This document shows positions 22,318 to 34,068 of a DNA stretch of 64,000 nucleotides, piece by piece. The notes beneath the pieces were generated by a model that did no database searches, was not told the DNA's origin, and worked only from the letters and a program-made list of their open reading frames with translations. Made by a program: the position numbers and the translations under genes. Each line of letters opens with the position of its first letter. The stretch's first letter is position 1. Source of the DNA: Phymorhynchus buccinoides. Lineage: Eukaryota > Mollusca > Gastropoda > Neogastropoda > Raphitomidae. The stretch covers positions 2,437,173 through 2,501,172 of the forward strand of contig CM065683.1 of NCBI GenBank assembly GCA_017654935.2, read 5' to 3'.

Positions 22318-22537
22318 CTTCATCTATCACAATCTCTCCACGCTCAGTTGAAGCCCCCAAACAGACCGGAAATAAATGGTGTTGTGTCACCCCGTGGTAA
22401 GCCTTTATCCATCACAATCTCTCCACGCTCAGTTGAAGCCCCAACAGACAGGAAAAGGAAAATGGTGTGTCATCCCATGGTAAGACTTTTTCCAACAGAA
22501 AGGAAATAAATGGTGTTGTGTCACCCCGTGGTAAGAC
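22318..22537. repeat. About 80-bp tandem repeat, 2.5 copies
   Basis: CATCACAATCTCTCCACGCT, GGAAATAAATGGTGTTGTGT and CACCCCGTGGTAAG recur in order; the third copy keeps only the second half. Confidence 0.85.
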
Positions 22538-23394
22538 GGCGGTGATGCCCAAGAATCAACCCACTGAATCAACTACATCATCATAAATTACATGTCATTT
22601 GCAATACTAAACCCAAAACCACACCCCCTAAAGCCAGGCTTGTAGGGCTCATACTCATAAGATTTATCGTGGTGAAAGCCCTGACATGGCCTTAGTTGTC
22701 AACGGGGCTATAATTTTAATCTTAAAAAAGCAGAAGCAGTTGGGGTTTTTTCATGTCACAATCTGACTGTTGAAAGACAAGAAACACAAATTTAATCCGA
22801 ACTGTATTTTGAAGAGCGTCGGCGAAGCATGAGCAAAGAAGGTGACAGCAACCATCTTGGACCCAGACGGGTGTGGACATATGCATGCATGTGCTAACTT
22901 TAGAGCACACACGGAGGTGCAGGCTCTCACACAGACAAACCAATGCACCCAGACACATGCACTGGCAGCAACACGCAGAATAAATTCACACACCCACACA
23001 CACACATCTATGTTCCAACTGTCTAGAGACCTTGGGGGGTGGTTGGGGAAGGGAGGGGTGTGACTGTGTGGTGGGCAGAGAGAGGGGGTGGGTGCGTGCG
23101 CGCATTGTGAGGTGTCTTGTCTTATGGGAGGGACTTTGCACAGTTGCAGGCAGAGCCAGAAAAACACAACTCTCACTGTGAGGTGGATGGAAAGGGGGTG
23201 GCCTGTAACTCGTCCACAGGTGAGAGTTGGTTATGTACGTCGTTCTGTGTCCCCCACGTTGTTGCCGACAGTTTGCACGTACTCTCTCCTCACATATTCC
23301 CCCTCCCATCACGACTACATGTACTCCAGCTCTCCCAATTGCTCGACCCAGTTAAATTTTACCACACGTAGTACCAGTAAGTGGCTACATTAGT
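22538..23394. other. No confirmed gene; one dispersed repeat tail and one exon-like segment
   Basis: Dispersed tail copy 3 lies at 22684-22724. CA-rich patches lie at 22900-23010. At 23150-23219 a GTTGCAG acceptor-like and CCACAG|GTGAGA donor-like pair bound 70 open nucleotides encoding NSHCEVDGKGVACNSSTG; I see no partner exon, so I do not call it a gene. Confidence 0.4.
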
Positions 23395-24175
23395 AGGATT
23401 TTTTTTGTACCAGTAGATTAATAGTAATACACTGTAGGTTGTAGTACTTCTTGTTAGTAGATGGCCACAGTAATAGTTTTGTGTAGTAGTAGCAGTTTAG
23501 TAGTAGTAGATTGTAGCAGTCTGTAGTAGTAGATTGTAGCAGTAATAATTGTAGCAGTCTGTAGTTGTAGATTGTAGCAGTAATAATAGTAGTAGCAGTC
23601 TGTAGTAGTAAATTGTAGCAGTAGTAAGAGTAGTAGTCTGTATTAGTAGATTGTAGCAGTAGTAGTAGTAGCAGTTTGTAGTAGTAGATTGTAGCAGTAA
23701 TAGTAGTAGCAGTTTGTAGTAGTAGATTGTAGCAGTAGTAATACTAGCAGTTTGTAGTTGTAGATTGTAGCAGTAATAATAGCAGTAGCAGTTTGTAGTA
23801 GTAGATTGTAGCAATAATAATAGTAGCAGTCTGTAGTAGTAGATTGTAGCAGTAATAGTAGTAGCAGTCTGTAGTAGTAGATTGTAGCAGTAATAGTAGT
23901 AGTAGCAGTTTGTAGTAGTAGATTGTAGCAGTAATAGTAGTAGTAGCAGTTTGTAGTAGTAGATTGTAGCAGTAATAGTAGTAGCAGTCTGTAGTAGTAG
24001 ATTGTAGCAGTAATAGTAGTAGTAGCAGTCTGTAGTAGTCGATTGTAGCAGTAATAGTAGTAGCAGTCTGTAGTAGTAGATTGTAGCAGTAATAATAGCA
24101 GCAGTCTGTAGTAGTAGATTGTAGCAGTAATAATAGTAGTAGCAGTTGTGGTAGTAGATAGTAGCAGTCTGTAGT
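23395..24175. repeat. TAG/CAG-type minisatellite, about 20 copies
   Basis: Units of about 33-42 bp with consensus CTGTAGTAGTAGATTGTAGC then AGTAATAGTAGTAG. The reverse complement is free of stops in one frame (Tyr/Leu/Thr-rich), explaining a 289-codon frame that should not be read as a protein. Confidence 0.92.
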
Positions 24176-25020
24176 TGGAGAAGGTAATGAAATGATCCGA
24201 GATGAGGAGAGGAACTCAGGAGAGGGAAACGCACATTTCCAGTCACAGACTCTTTTTCCAGTGAGGCTTGAGAAGAGTTCATTGCACTATTTCTGGTGGT
24301 GCAGTAGTACTCCACTATAAAACAAATTCTAGCCCAGCCCACCAGATAAAAGAATGTCAGCATCATCGATGCTTGTCCTGCGTTATCTGGTATCTGCGCT
24401 CTCCATCTGCTCTGCTTCTTGCTACACTATCTGTGAAGGAAAAACCATTATGGCTACATCCATGCGTTGTAGTTAGTAGTTAGTTGTAAAAGTTGAAAAA
24501 GTGATAGTGGTTTTTGTAGCACTTGGTCGCTGTAGTAGTAGTGGAAGTAGTTGCAGTGATAGTGACAGAAGTAAGGTGTAGTGTTATTAGTAATATAGCG
24601 TTAATGGTAGTTATACAGCAAGCGGCAAGCAACGCAAGGGCTTCGGCGGCGGCTCGAACGCACTAACACGCGCACTAAAACACTAACCGCATGATTTTAC
24701 TAAAACAGCAGCAAAGCAGCCGGCAGCAGCGGCGGCTAGTGCATCAAGTAGTGCTGTAGTAGTAATTATTGTTAATTCGTAGTAATTATTGTTACTATAT
24801 AGTAGATTGTAGTAATAGTCGTTACTATAGTAGTAGAGTGTAGTAATAGTAGTTGGTATAGTACTTAGTTGTGGTTAGAAATAGAAGTACTAGTCTACGA
24901 CTCGAAGCGTTGTGCGTTTCCCTCTTCCAGGCACCTTTCCTCGCCTTCTTTAATTTCTTACTGTAGTACTTTAGTAGTTATTGTAGTAGCGAGTAGTAAT
25001 AGCTGTTACTGTAGTATTAG
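24176..25020. other. No gene seen; degenerate TAG-rich DNA
   Basis: Mixed single-copy-looking sequence (24180-24470) then sparse GTAGTAGT tracts to 25020. Confidence 0.5.
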
Positions 25021-25722
25021 TTAGTGGTAACAGTTGTTGACATAGTGATAGTGACTACCAATTGTAGTTAATGTAGTCAGAGTTCATAGTTCTAGTAGTC
25101 TTGGCAGCAGAAGTAATGGTAGTGTTAGTAATCATAAATGTTAGTGGTAACAGTTGTTGACATAGTGATAGTGAGTACCAACTGTAGTTAATGTAGTCAT
25201 AGTTCATAGTAGTCTTGGCAGCAGAAGTAATGGTAGTGTTAGTAATCATAAATGTTAGTGGTAACACTTGTTGACATAGTGATAGTACTAATTGTAGTTA
25301 ATGTAGACATAGTTCATAGTAGTCTTAGCAGCAGAAGTAATGGTAGTGTTAGTAATCATAAATGTTAGTGGTAACAGTTGTTGACATAGTGATAGTGAGT
25401 ACCAATTGTAGTTAATGTAGACATAGTTCATAGTAGTCTTGGCAGCAGAAGTAATGGTAGTGTTAGTAATCATAAATGTTAGTGGTAACACTTGTTGACA
25501 TAGTGATAGTGAGTACTAATTGTAGTTAATGTCATAGTTCATAGTACATAGTAGTCTTAGCAGCAGAAGTAATGGTAGTGTTAGTAATCATAAATGTTAG
25601 TGGTAACAGTTGTTGACATAGTGATAGTGAGTACCAATTGTAGTTAATGTAGACATAGTTCATAGTAGTCTTGGCAGCAGAAGTAATGGTAGTGTTAGTC
25701 ATCATAAATGTTAGTGGTATGG
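25021..25722. repeat. 109-120-bp tandem repeat, about six copies
   Basis: Units begin TTAGTGGTAACAGTTGTTGA at 25021, 25141, 25255, 25364, 25479 and 25597. Length differences come from small indels around ATAGTTCATAGT. Copies are otherwise nearly identical. Confidence 0.93.
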
Positions 25723-26744
25723 TGGAACTTCCCTATTATAACCCCCTCTGAAATGTGAAATATTTTCACTGAACTTTTCCCGTTTCATTACTTGGACTGT
25801 CTACTTTTTAGGAAGACCCCTTCATGTTAAGAGTTTTCTCTTTTTTTGCTGATTTTTCAAGGTGTGAGTAGTCTTCATAGTACATAGGCACAGTGTGAGT
25901 AGTCTTCGCAGTGGGTTTCCTTTCCCTCAGCCTCGCAGTGAAGCGTACGCACGCACACACGCACGCAGACAGATTCACGCACGCTCACCGCACACTGACA
26001 GACAGAAGGGTACAGGTAAATAAAGAATGAAAAATTAGGGGTGGGGGTTGTTCATAGATAAAGAAAGAGGGTAAAGGAGGGGGGAAACCTGAACATTGCA
26101 TGATTTGGGCAAAAAGAAAAAAAAAGCTATCTGCTTGGCCTTTCGCACCACTCACTCAGCATACAACACTTCCAAGACACTTTTGCTCTTCCATCACAAA
26201 ACCGTGCTACACGACAAGATTAACATTGTCCAAGCTCAAACACTCGCTTACTCCAATAGCATTCAGAGCTTACGCAGATTACCGAGCACATTTTAAGACA
26301 ACGGTTTTGCCTAGTGATCGAACAGTTCAATACATGCATCTGAATGAATGAAGTGGTTCTAAGACACCTTTGTGGGTGGCCGTAAGACAGTACCGCCCTT
26401 GTTTGCGGTAGACCTTTGACAAACGAAGGAGAAAAGAGTCACCAATGGAGACAATATGATCAGATAGGCCGTCCCGGACAGAGATAGACATCTTTACCCT
26501 GCGAGTTTCCTTATCTTCTGATATTCCAAGACATTCTAAGGTGCAAATTGTGGAGCTGTGAGCTTGGTCGAGGACTACTTGCCTGCTACCTGGAATTCGG
26601 ACGTCCTCCACGTCTGTGACTCAAATCACTTGGCTCACCATCACTCAGCAAGCCCTTTGTTTTTTGATCGGATAAAAGGCAAGTAAGCCAATGGATGAAA
26701 ATCAAGTTCTTGACGGGATGAGATCAAAGGAATTACGCAATGAT
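25723..26744. other. No gene recognised
   Basis: A CA/CG patch (25945-26005) and poly-A stretches. A 94-codon minus-strand frame at 26327-26611 adjoins the reverse transcriptase fragment and could be part of the same decayed element, but I recognise no motif in it. Confidence 0.4.
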
Positions 26745-27288
26745 CACGTTGGCTTTGACAACATTTAGATTTAAGTAATTCTTTTTACACCAGGAGCAGA
26801 ACTTCTGTACTTCGTTAAAATAGACAGAGTTGGACATATCTTCAATTGCAGTCATCCGAGTACTTTGTAACAGGAGTTGTTTCTGTGCCTCTGCAGTCAT
26901 TAGTGTATAAAGTGAAAAGAACTGGGGGTAACACTGTACCTTGTGGGGCACCGGTAGAAGTGGCACGTTCCGATGAAGTTACAGACTGATAACGGACTGA
27001 CTGTGTTGTGTTGAGTAAGAAATTGACTATCCAGAGAGTGAGTTTGGGATCCACGTTTAGCTCTAACAGTTTGAGGGCCAAAAGGTGTGGTTGTATTGTG
27101 TTGAAGGCAGATAAGTCAATAAACAGAATGCGAACAACGGAGTTGGGGTTATTTAGATGAACAAAGGCATTGTGAAGAAGTGTTAGGAGGGCATCATCAG
27201 TGCTTCTGCGGGCTTCATAGGCAAACTGAAAGGGGTCAAGGTGCTGGTTAGTAAAAGAAAGAAGGCGCTGAAGGACAATCTTTGGGCT
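26745..27288 (-). pseudogene. Non-LTR retrotransposon reverse transcriptase fragment
   Basis: The minus strand reads LDPFQFAYEARRSTDDALLT, HNAFVHLNN, RILFIDLSAFNTIQPHLLAL, LWIVNFLLNTTQSVRYQSV, STGAPQGTVLPPVLFTLYTN and TKYSDD: the RT fingers and palm of CR1/L2/Rex1-like LINEs in order, including the G-x-PQG motif and a YSDD box where (F/Y)ADD is usual. A frame change then gives VYFNEVQKFCSWCKKNYLNL, the segment after the catalytic box. One residue is missing in the usual DFSSAFNT motif. Similarity begins about 27288, and both endonuclease and C-terminus are absent. It is a decayed internal fragment. Confidence 0.85.
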
Positions 27289-28500
27289 AGCGGCACGCGG
27301 CAATGTTTGGGCTCTCCAACACAACCATGCAAATACAGCCACCAACCCAAAAGGGTAGGGAATCGCACGCACTCTGTCACACCTACAAATAATGAAATAA
27401 GTAAATAATGAAAAGACAGCACTTTGCACTGTGAACCAGTGCAGACACAATGGTGTGGCTAATTCTGTGAATCAGTAAAACGAAATGCAAACATGAAGAG
27501 GGCTAGGCTCAAGAACAAACCATGCATGCACACGCTCGCACCCATTCACACAAATCAATTTTTTTATATATTTTTTTAATTGATTTTTTTTTTTAAAAGC
27601 ACAGCGGAATTATTACATTTGAGACATTCAATATCAGCACACAGACATACATGTAAAAACACATGCAAAAAGCAATCATGATATATCAAAGATGTATGGG
27701 GAACTCAACATGACAAATATATTAACTTTCAATTAAGCTTGTATACAGAAACCATTTTTGCAACAACAGCAAAAGTATTTCTATAATCTCATGTCCATAG
27801 AGTAAACATATTTTTCAGTTTGATGCATATTCTTCAGATCTCTTATAAAACATTGTACATTCGGTACACAAATCAAATTTGAAAATATTCAGTGTGATTG
27901 ATCGTGGTGACAGCCCTGACATGGCCTTTGTTGTCGACGGGGCTATAACTTTAATCTTAATCTGAATATTCAGTGCACACACACACAGATGCACAATTTG
28001 AAAATATTCAATGCTCTGCAAATTATATGTCAGGGAGGAAGGAATGTGCAATAGTCAAAAATCTTCATGCTCGACCTTTTTTTAAAATTTTGCCTGATAA
28101 TTACTTTTCTATGCCTTATCCTTAAACCTGATCTTCTCAGAGCTGTTGCTTTTTTCATCTCCACTTCTGAAAATCCCCAATGTCCACTGTATTATAATCA
28201 TCATCTGCCTCCATTTATCAGTTAAGTGTTGTCCATTACCTCTTGTGATAGTTATCCTCCATTATTGATAAAACTCTGAATTGTTAATGATCTCTATGAC
28301 TATTATGCAATATATCTCAAACCTGGCGGTGTTTTAATTATCTCTGCAGAGGATGTTGAACTTGACGGTGTGATGATAATCTTGAGATTTGTTTTTGGGG
28401 GTGACACGGATGCAGTGTGCTGATCAAGTTGAAAGAAATTCAGACTGATATTTGTGATAAGAATGAAAAGAATTCACAGATAAAGATTACTTAACCCTTT
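27289..28500. other. No gene seen; dispersed repeat tail copy 4
   Basis: AT-rich sequence. At 27888-27962, GATCGTGGTGACAGCCCTGA, CATGGCCTTTGTTGTCGACG and GGGGCTATAACTTTAATCTT form the longest copy of the dispersed tail family; the preceding GTGGTGAAAGCCCTGACATG phrase also occurs at 22670. Confidence 0.5.
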
Positions 28501-29000
28501 NNNNNNNNNNNNNNNNNNNNNNNNNNNNNNNNNNNNNNNNNNNNNNNNNNNNNNNNNNNNNNNNNNNNNNNNNNNNNNNNNNNNNNNNNNNNNNNNNNNN
28601 NNNNNNNNNNNNNNNNNNNNNNNNNNNNNNNNNNNNNNNNNNNNNNNNNNNNNNNNNNNNNNNNNNNNNNNNNNNNNNNNNNNNNNNNNNNNNNNNNNNN
28701 NNNNNNNNNNNNNNNNNNNNNNNNNNNNNNNNNNNNNNNNNNNNNNNNNNNNNNNNNNNNNNNNNNNNNNNNNNNNNNNNNNNNNNNNNNNNNNNNNNNN
28801 NNNNNNNNNNNNNNNNNNNNNNNNNNNNNNNNNNNNNNNNNNNNNNNNNNNNNNNNNNNNNNNNNNNNNNNNNNNNNNNNNNNNNNNNNNNNNNNNNNNN
28901 NNNNNNNNNNNNNNNNNNNNNNNNNNNNNNNNNNNNNNNNNNNNNNNNNNNNNNNNNNNNNNNNNNNNNNNNNNNNNNNNNNNNNNNNNNNNNNNNNNNN
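28501..29000. other. Assembly gap (500 N)
   Basis: Exactly 500 N, a fixed-size placeholder. Confidence 1.
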
Positions 29001-29504
29001 TATGTCTTAGTGCTTTGTGCAGTTATTACAGGAATCGAGTTCTGCTTCTGGTCGCGCTCTAGGTGAGGCTCCCTGACTGACCCAACTTTAGCAATCTTAG
29101 GTACCCTAAATTTTCTCCGAACGCCCTCATAGGGCAGACGGGAATCTGTTCAATGTTCGTCGTGTGTGTCATAACTGCGGGGAAGTACGAGACTCGTCTT
29201 TGAAACCCCCATTGTGCGACCCTACTCCCGGTGCTCAGAGATGAAGCCTTTTTTCCCGATAACGAAGCTAAGTGCTCCCCTACTGACCGCATCAACGACT
29301 GAACGAAGGTTCTGTCGGATATGGCGAGGTCCCGACCTGCTCCCCCCCCCCACCCTCCCAGATGCCACAGAATACAAAAGCTTAGGCGCCCGCCAATGGA
29401 GCAGCAAGCAGAAATAGTCTCACCTTCCGTCGTACAGGTAACGAGGGGTCCGATACGTGTTATCTCATCTGAAGGTAAATCGGAGATGTTAAATAACGAA
29501 TAAA
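29001..29504. other. Unrecognised sequence next to a gap
   Basis: Moderately GC-rich with a poly-C run (29341-29351). A GTACAG|GTAACG junction near 29436 looks donor-like, but no coding frame is convincing. Confidence 0.35.
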
Positions 29505-29770
29505 ATCACATTCAAAGTCAAAGTTCAAGGTCAACAAGGCACACAAAATACTAGCACACAAATTCGAGTGATTCTGTGAAATGGTTCTTAAGATAATTGC
29601 CAGGCAAATAAAAGGACACGAAAGATCGTGATAGCCCTTTCCGCAGAGTGGCTGGGGGCTAATAAGTACTAAAGTATGATATGGTTCACATAGTTTGAAT
29701 AATTTCAGCAAATTATACTATTTTTCTTACCAAAAAAAGCATTAGATACAAAATAATGACGGTAAGTGCA

Positions 29771-30009
29771 CAAGACAAGAAAGAAACATGGCCTACAAGT
29801 GAAAAGAGCATGAGAGTGAGAGTGTGTGACTGTGAGTCTAATCTTGCTAGGGCCACTAAAATAATGCATGCATAAACCATCGCCATGTGTAAACGAATTT
29901 AAAAACAAACATTATGAAAGATTCCCCAATTCTGCTCCTTCTCACGGGAAGTAGAAAAGCAGTCAAAACTCTGATCTCCAATTTGTTTTTTTTAATTACG
30001 GTAAGTGCA
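29771..30009. mobile_element. 239-bp insertion flanked by a 12-bp direct repeat
   Basis: ACGGTAAGTGCA occurs at 29759-29770 and again at 29998-30009, where the sister copy at 62.28 kb has a single ACGTTAAGTGCA. The extra 239 bp ends in a T-rich stretch plus the repeat. A 12-bp duplication suits LINE-mediated insertion (target duplications of variable length), but I see no clear pol III box or poly-A tail, so the class is open. Confidence 0.6.
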
Positions 30010-30184
30010 TGTTTTTACAGTTCTCTAGAGTCCCATGGCGGCTATTTTGAATATTACAGTATAACTCAAAATCCCCAACATTTACAACTTGGCCTCCAAC
30101 AGATTTGGATTCAGCACCCTCAAATCATGTTAAATCGACATAAAAACCTAATATATAAGAGCGTATAGCCTATATATATATGTG

Positions 30185-31910
30185 TGTTACAGTCAAAATG
30201 AGAAATTAGTCATTACCGTTAATGCCTGGAATTTTTAGTCATTTCTTGAACTACCTGTTTCAATCAGCCATTACTGGAAATGGCTAAATGTTTTAGTCAT
30301 TACCGGTAATGCCTGAAATTCAAGAGGAGCTTGTACCCATTCTGCCTGAATTTCATCCAATATGGGAAATGGTCTGGGTTGACCCATCTGGCTGAACTAG
30401 ATATCAGGCAGAATGGGAAATGCATGTCAGCCAGAATGGGAATGGGAAAGGGTTGATTGCAGTACAATACTGAGTATGGGTGAAACACCTTGTAAAATCC
30501 ACCCTTTTGAATCACTTGGCAGCCGGAGGTTGGGCCGAAAACACTCAAGTTGATCTTTCACCTGGACTTCAGTCTACACCCAGCACATCTTTCAGTGAGG
30601 CAATCATGGCTGCAGCCCAGTATGACACTGTCAGCGAAGCAGCAACAGACAGTGAAGATGAAAATGCAACAGCTGACACTTTCCTACAGCCTTCCACATC
30701 AACTGATCTGGGTGGGACAGAACTTTCGCTTCTTGACAAAAGGCAGGAAGACATCCGAATCCAGCGGCAAGCCAGTCGTACATGTCAGCAAGAGCAAGCA
30801 GAGCGAATGGTCAAACGCAGCAGAGTGGATCTCTGTCCAGGCCAAGAGGGAGACAATGTGGCAATTCCAATTCCACTGGTAGACAGGGGTAGAGGCGACC
30901 CACGAAATATTCTGGGTGTGATCTTGGACAAATCGGAGCAGAACACATACACCATTGGCACAAAGCATGGCGTCCTGAAAGGCTCCTATGAGAGGAATTA
31001 ATTTGAAATTTGTCCCCAAAGACTTATCAAAACACAGGACATAAATAGAGACAAACTTGTGAGTCTCAGAGAAGCAGTGGTTACGGGTTCACTGGGCGGG
31101 GGACAGGGATTCACAAAATGTAATTGTGCAGGGGCCAAAAAGTGCCAGACCAACCGCTGCAAATGCTTCAAGGCTAAGCTGAAATGCAATAGCCGGTACC
31201 ACCACAGTCTCAACTGCTGCAACAAATAAGCTTTTGAGATGACTCGATGTCGCAGTCAAATCAGTCACTCGTTCAAAACAGATGCCAACGGTTCCCAAAT
31301 GCTTCTTTCTGTCTTATAAAACGCAAACTATTAGTTTCAAACTTAATTTCAAACCCTCCTCTCCCCCTTTGATATTTGTTGCAAAAATGACACTGATAAA
31401 CTGCTTTTTCAGTCTTATTAAAAGTTTAGGGTTAATATCAGCCTTCTTTCCATTTCATAAGACGGAAAAAAGCATATTTCACAAAGTTGCATCTGTTTTG
31501 AACGAGTGACCGATTTGACTGTCACACTCAATGTAGTAATTTTTAGTTATTTTTAGACAGGCTCAGCATGATTATGTGTGATTGTGTTAAAAGACTTGCT
31601 TTTAGCCTTGACAAAAATATTTATTGTTCTGACTTTATTTGCTATCATGTTCATAGACTTGCTTTTAGACTTAAAATTAATTTATTTTTCTGATTGAATG
31701 CATCATAAATTAAAAATCATTCAGGTTCACTATGGTGTTTTGTGTTTAGTCATTTCCGGTATTGACTGGAGAAAATTTTCAGGCATTACCGGTAGTGACT
31801 GAAAATCTTAGCCATTTCCAGTAATGGCTGTTTGAAACAGGTAGTTCCGGAAATGACTGAAATTTTCAGGCATTACCCGTAGTGACTAATTTCTCATTTT
31901 GACTGTAACA
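30185..31910 (+). mobile_element. DNA transposon with about 130-bp terminal inverted repeats (Ginger/KRBA2-related), defective
   Basis: TGTTACAGTCAAAATGAGAA at 30185 is matched by its reverse complement ending at 31910. The inverted arms extend about 130 bp at roughly 88% identity (for example CAGCCATTACTGGAAATGGC). Within the arms, AGTCATTACCGGTAATGCCT-type subrepeats recur. The TIR start TGTNR is as I recall for Ginger elements. Target duplication is unclear because both flanks are TA-rich. The only coding remnant is the transposase C-terminus at 30480-31229, so the element is non-autonomous. Confidence 0.8.
30480..31229 (+). pseudogene. C-terminal part of an integrase-like transposase with a CXC domain
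   Basis: The frame reads RQASRTCQQEQAERMVKRSR, GDNVAIPIPLVDRGRGDPRN, ILGVILDKSEQNTYTIGTKH, then a TAA at 30999-31001. After the stop the same frame stays open to 31227-31229 and encodes GGGQGFTKCNCAGAKKC, RCKCFKAKLKCNSR and HHSLNCCN. This is the post-integrase tail plus zinc-binding CXC (tesmin/TSO1-like) cluster of proteins related to KRBA2/SCAND3 and the transposons they came from. One in-frame stop interrupts the conserved tail. The DDE integrase core that should precede it is missing. It lies centrally in the long-TIR element, as expected for a deleted derivative. Confidence 0.75.
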
Positions 31911-31955
31911 TATATATCATAAAGCAAGGTAAAGCTTAATTTCGCCTGGACTATA

Positions 31956-32787
31956 AAATCATCTTAAAAATTATGGGCACAAGAACACTAAATAAATACA
32001 ACGAAATAAGATATACTTAAAGGTAAATTGAAGTAAAAGTAGCAAAGTTAACTAGCATGCTTTGCAACCAAGTAATCCGTGAGAAATGGACCCGCCCTTG
32101 CGGGAAAGACCCACAGGAATTTTACCTTTTATTTTACCTTAGCAACACGTGTGTTCTGATTAACAATACTGCATCTCTCTTGAACTAAAACCACAATGGT
32201 TGTTCGATTAAACCACCATGCGAGTGCATGAAAGCAGAGTAGATGTTGAAAAATGAACCTGAATGACTGAGGAAGCGAAGAGTAAGGCCTACCTGTCCAT
32301 TAAATAGATAATTATTAGAGGTGGGGAAAAACACCGGTTTGAACCGAAAGACCGGTCTTGAAATTCCGCGGTTCGCAAAACCGGTTCGAGTTGCTGTGAA
32401 CCGGTTTTTTAACTGCAAACTGAAAGTAAGTTTCTCTTAGAATAACGCATTCTTTTCGAAGAACAACGCTGAATCTCAGCGCAGAGTGGGTGTTTGTAAA
32501 CCAAGAGTGGGTGTTTGTAAACCAAGAGTAGCTGTTTCTAGTTGTCTGGTGTTGTAAGGAGCAAGTATGGTCATGATTAGGCCTACACCACAGTAACGAA
32601 CATTTGGAGGCATTTTCTCCTGAGAGAAAAAATCGAAAGAGTGATGGAGTGATTGTAGAAACTATTGCACCAAGAGAACTGTGAATGGAACAACTATAAA
32701 ACAATGTCTTTTGAAGTTTCCTTCATTTCATTTCTATACATTCTTATGCTAAGAAGATGAGCAAATATGTTCGGAAACAAATTGATA
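31956..32787. other. No gene seen
   Basis: AT-rich sequence with short duplications, such as AGAGTGGGTGTTTGTAAACC twice near 32485-32530 and repeated ACCGGTTCGAACCGG-like phrases at 32330-32405. Confidence 0.5.
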
Positions 32788-32938
<151 letters not shown>

Positions 32939-33205
32939 TTATAGGCATCTAAAGTAAATTCCCAATGCCCCACATGGCCAAAAGGCCGGAGAGGGCGTAA
33001 AAACCCTATTATCACACATATCACGCGTCATAAACTGCTTATTAACGTACATCCAGTAGTTATTGTTCGATTAAAATGAATGCGCTTACTGAAGATATTG
33101 TCTAAAAGTAGAATATGTCATTACTGTTGTAAGAATGAGATAGTAGCAATAACAGCTTTTCTCGTCTCAACGTAGCTTTTCCTTCCGGAAGGAATAGGCG
33201 AGTGA

Positions 33206-33501
33206 TAATTACAAAATTAAACTAGACCTACGTTAGGAGGTTGCAGTTTAATTGAAATTATTACGAGTCTATTGTGGAGGAAGGAGAAGATACGTCCCTC
33301 CCAATCAGTGCTCGTGATAATAATCAGTTATTCTGACCCTCCCTGAAAACGTAAGTCTAGTGGCCATACAGCTCTAGAAATTGCCTGCAATGCTATGTGC
33401 GCCAATACCCAACGTAACTTCTCCTTCCTCCACAATAGACTCGTAATAATTTCAATTAAACTGCAACCTCCTAACGTAGGTCTAGTTTAATTTTGTAATT
33501 A
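33206..33501. mobile_element. Foldback element with perfect 84-bp arms
   Basis: The arm 33206-33289 (TAATTACAAAATTAAACTAG to GGAGGAAGGAGAAG) is the exact reverse complement of 33418-33501 over all 84 bases. The loop is 128 bp and non-coding. No mismatches means it is recent or maintained. Flanks are AT-rich and no certain target duplication is visible. The right arm abuts the dispersed repeat at 33501. Confidence 0.9.
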
Positions 33502-33638
33502 ATTTCCACTTCAAAAAAGCTCATTGAGTGTCAGTTCTGTCCCATCTGTAGCCAGACTTCAGGTTTATTTGCATCAATTGGCTAAAGAAGATATTGCCTT
33601 TATGAGCACAATTAGCAGTGGTGACCCTTGTCCAGTGA
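33501..33638. repeat. Dispersed repeat, copy 1 of 2
   Basis: CACTTCAAAAAAGC, CATCTGTAGCCAGACTTCAG, GGCTAAAGAAGATATTGCCT and TTATGAGCACAATTA recur in order at 57386-57525 with about 93% identity. Confidence 0.9.
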
Positions 33639-33704
33639 GACAATGAGAGACATAGAGAGTGAGACATAGAAATAGAGACAGAGAGAAAGAGACAGAAAAC
33701 ACGA

Positions 33705-34064
<360 letters not shown>

Positions 34065-34068
<4 letters not shown>

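Larger units (their letters stand above)
29505..31955. repeat. Interspersed repeat, copy A, carrying two insertions
   Basis: The outer parts match 62003-62485 closely: TTCTTAAGATAATTGCCAGG, GCAGAGTGGCTGGGGGCTAA, ACTATTTTTCTTACCAAAAA, CAACTTGGCCTCCAAC and CTTAATTTCGCCTGGACTAT occur in the same order. Against that copy, A has a 239-bp insertion at 29771-30009 and a 1,726-bp long-TIR transposon at 30185-31910. Confidence 0.85.

Noticed and set aside
23150..23219. A 70-nt exon-like segment with a good donor.
   Set aside because: No partner exon in phase nearby and no recognised homology; recorded only as a possibility.
23497..24366. A 289-codon minus-strand Tyr/Thr/Leu-rich frame.
   Set aside because: Translation of the TAG-type minisatellite; the unit lacks stops in that frame.
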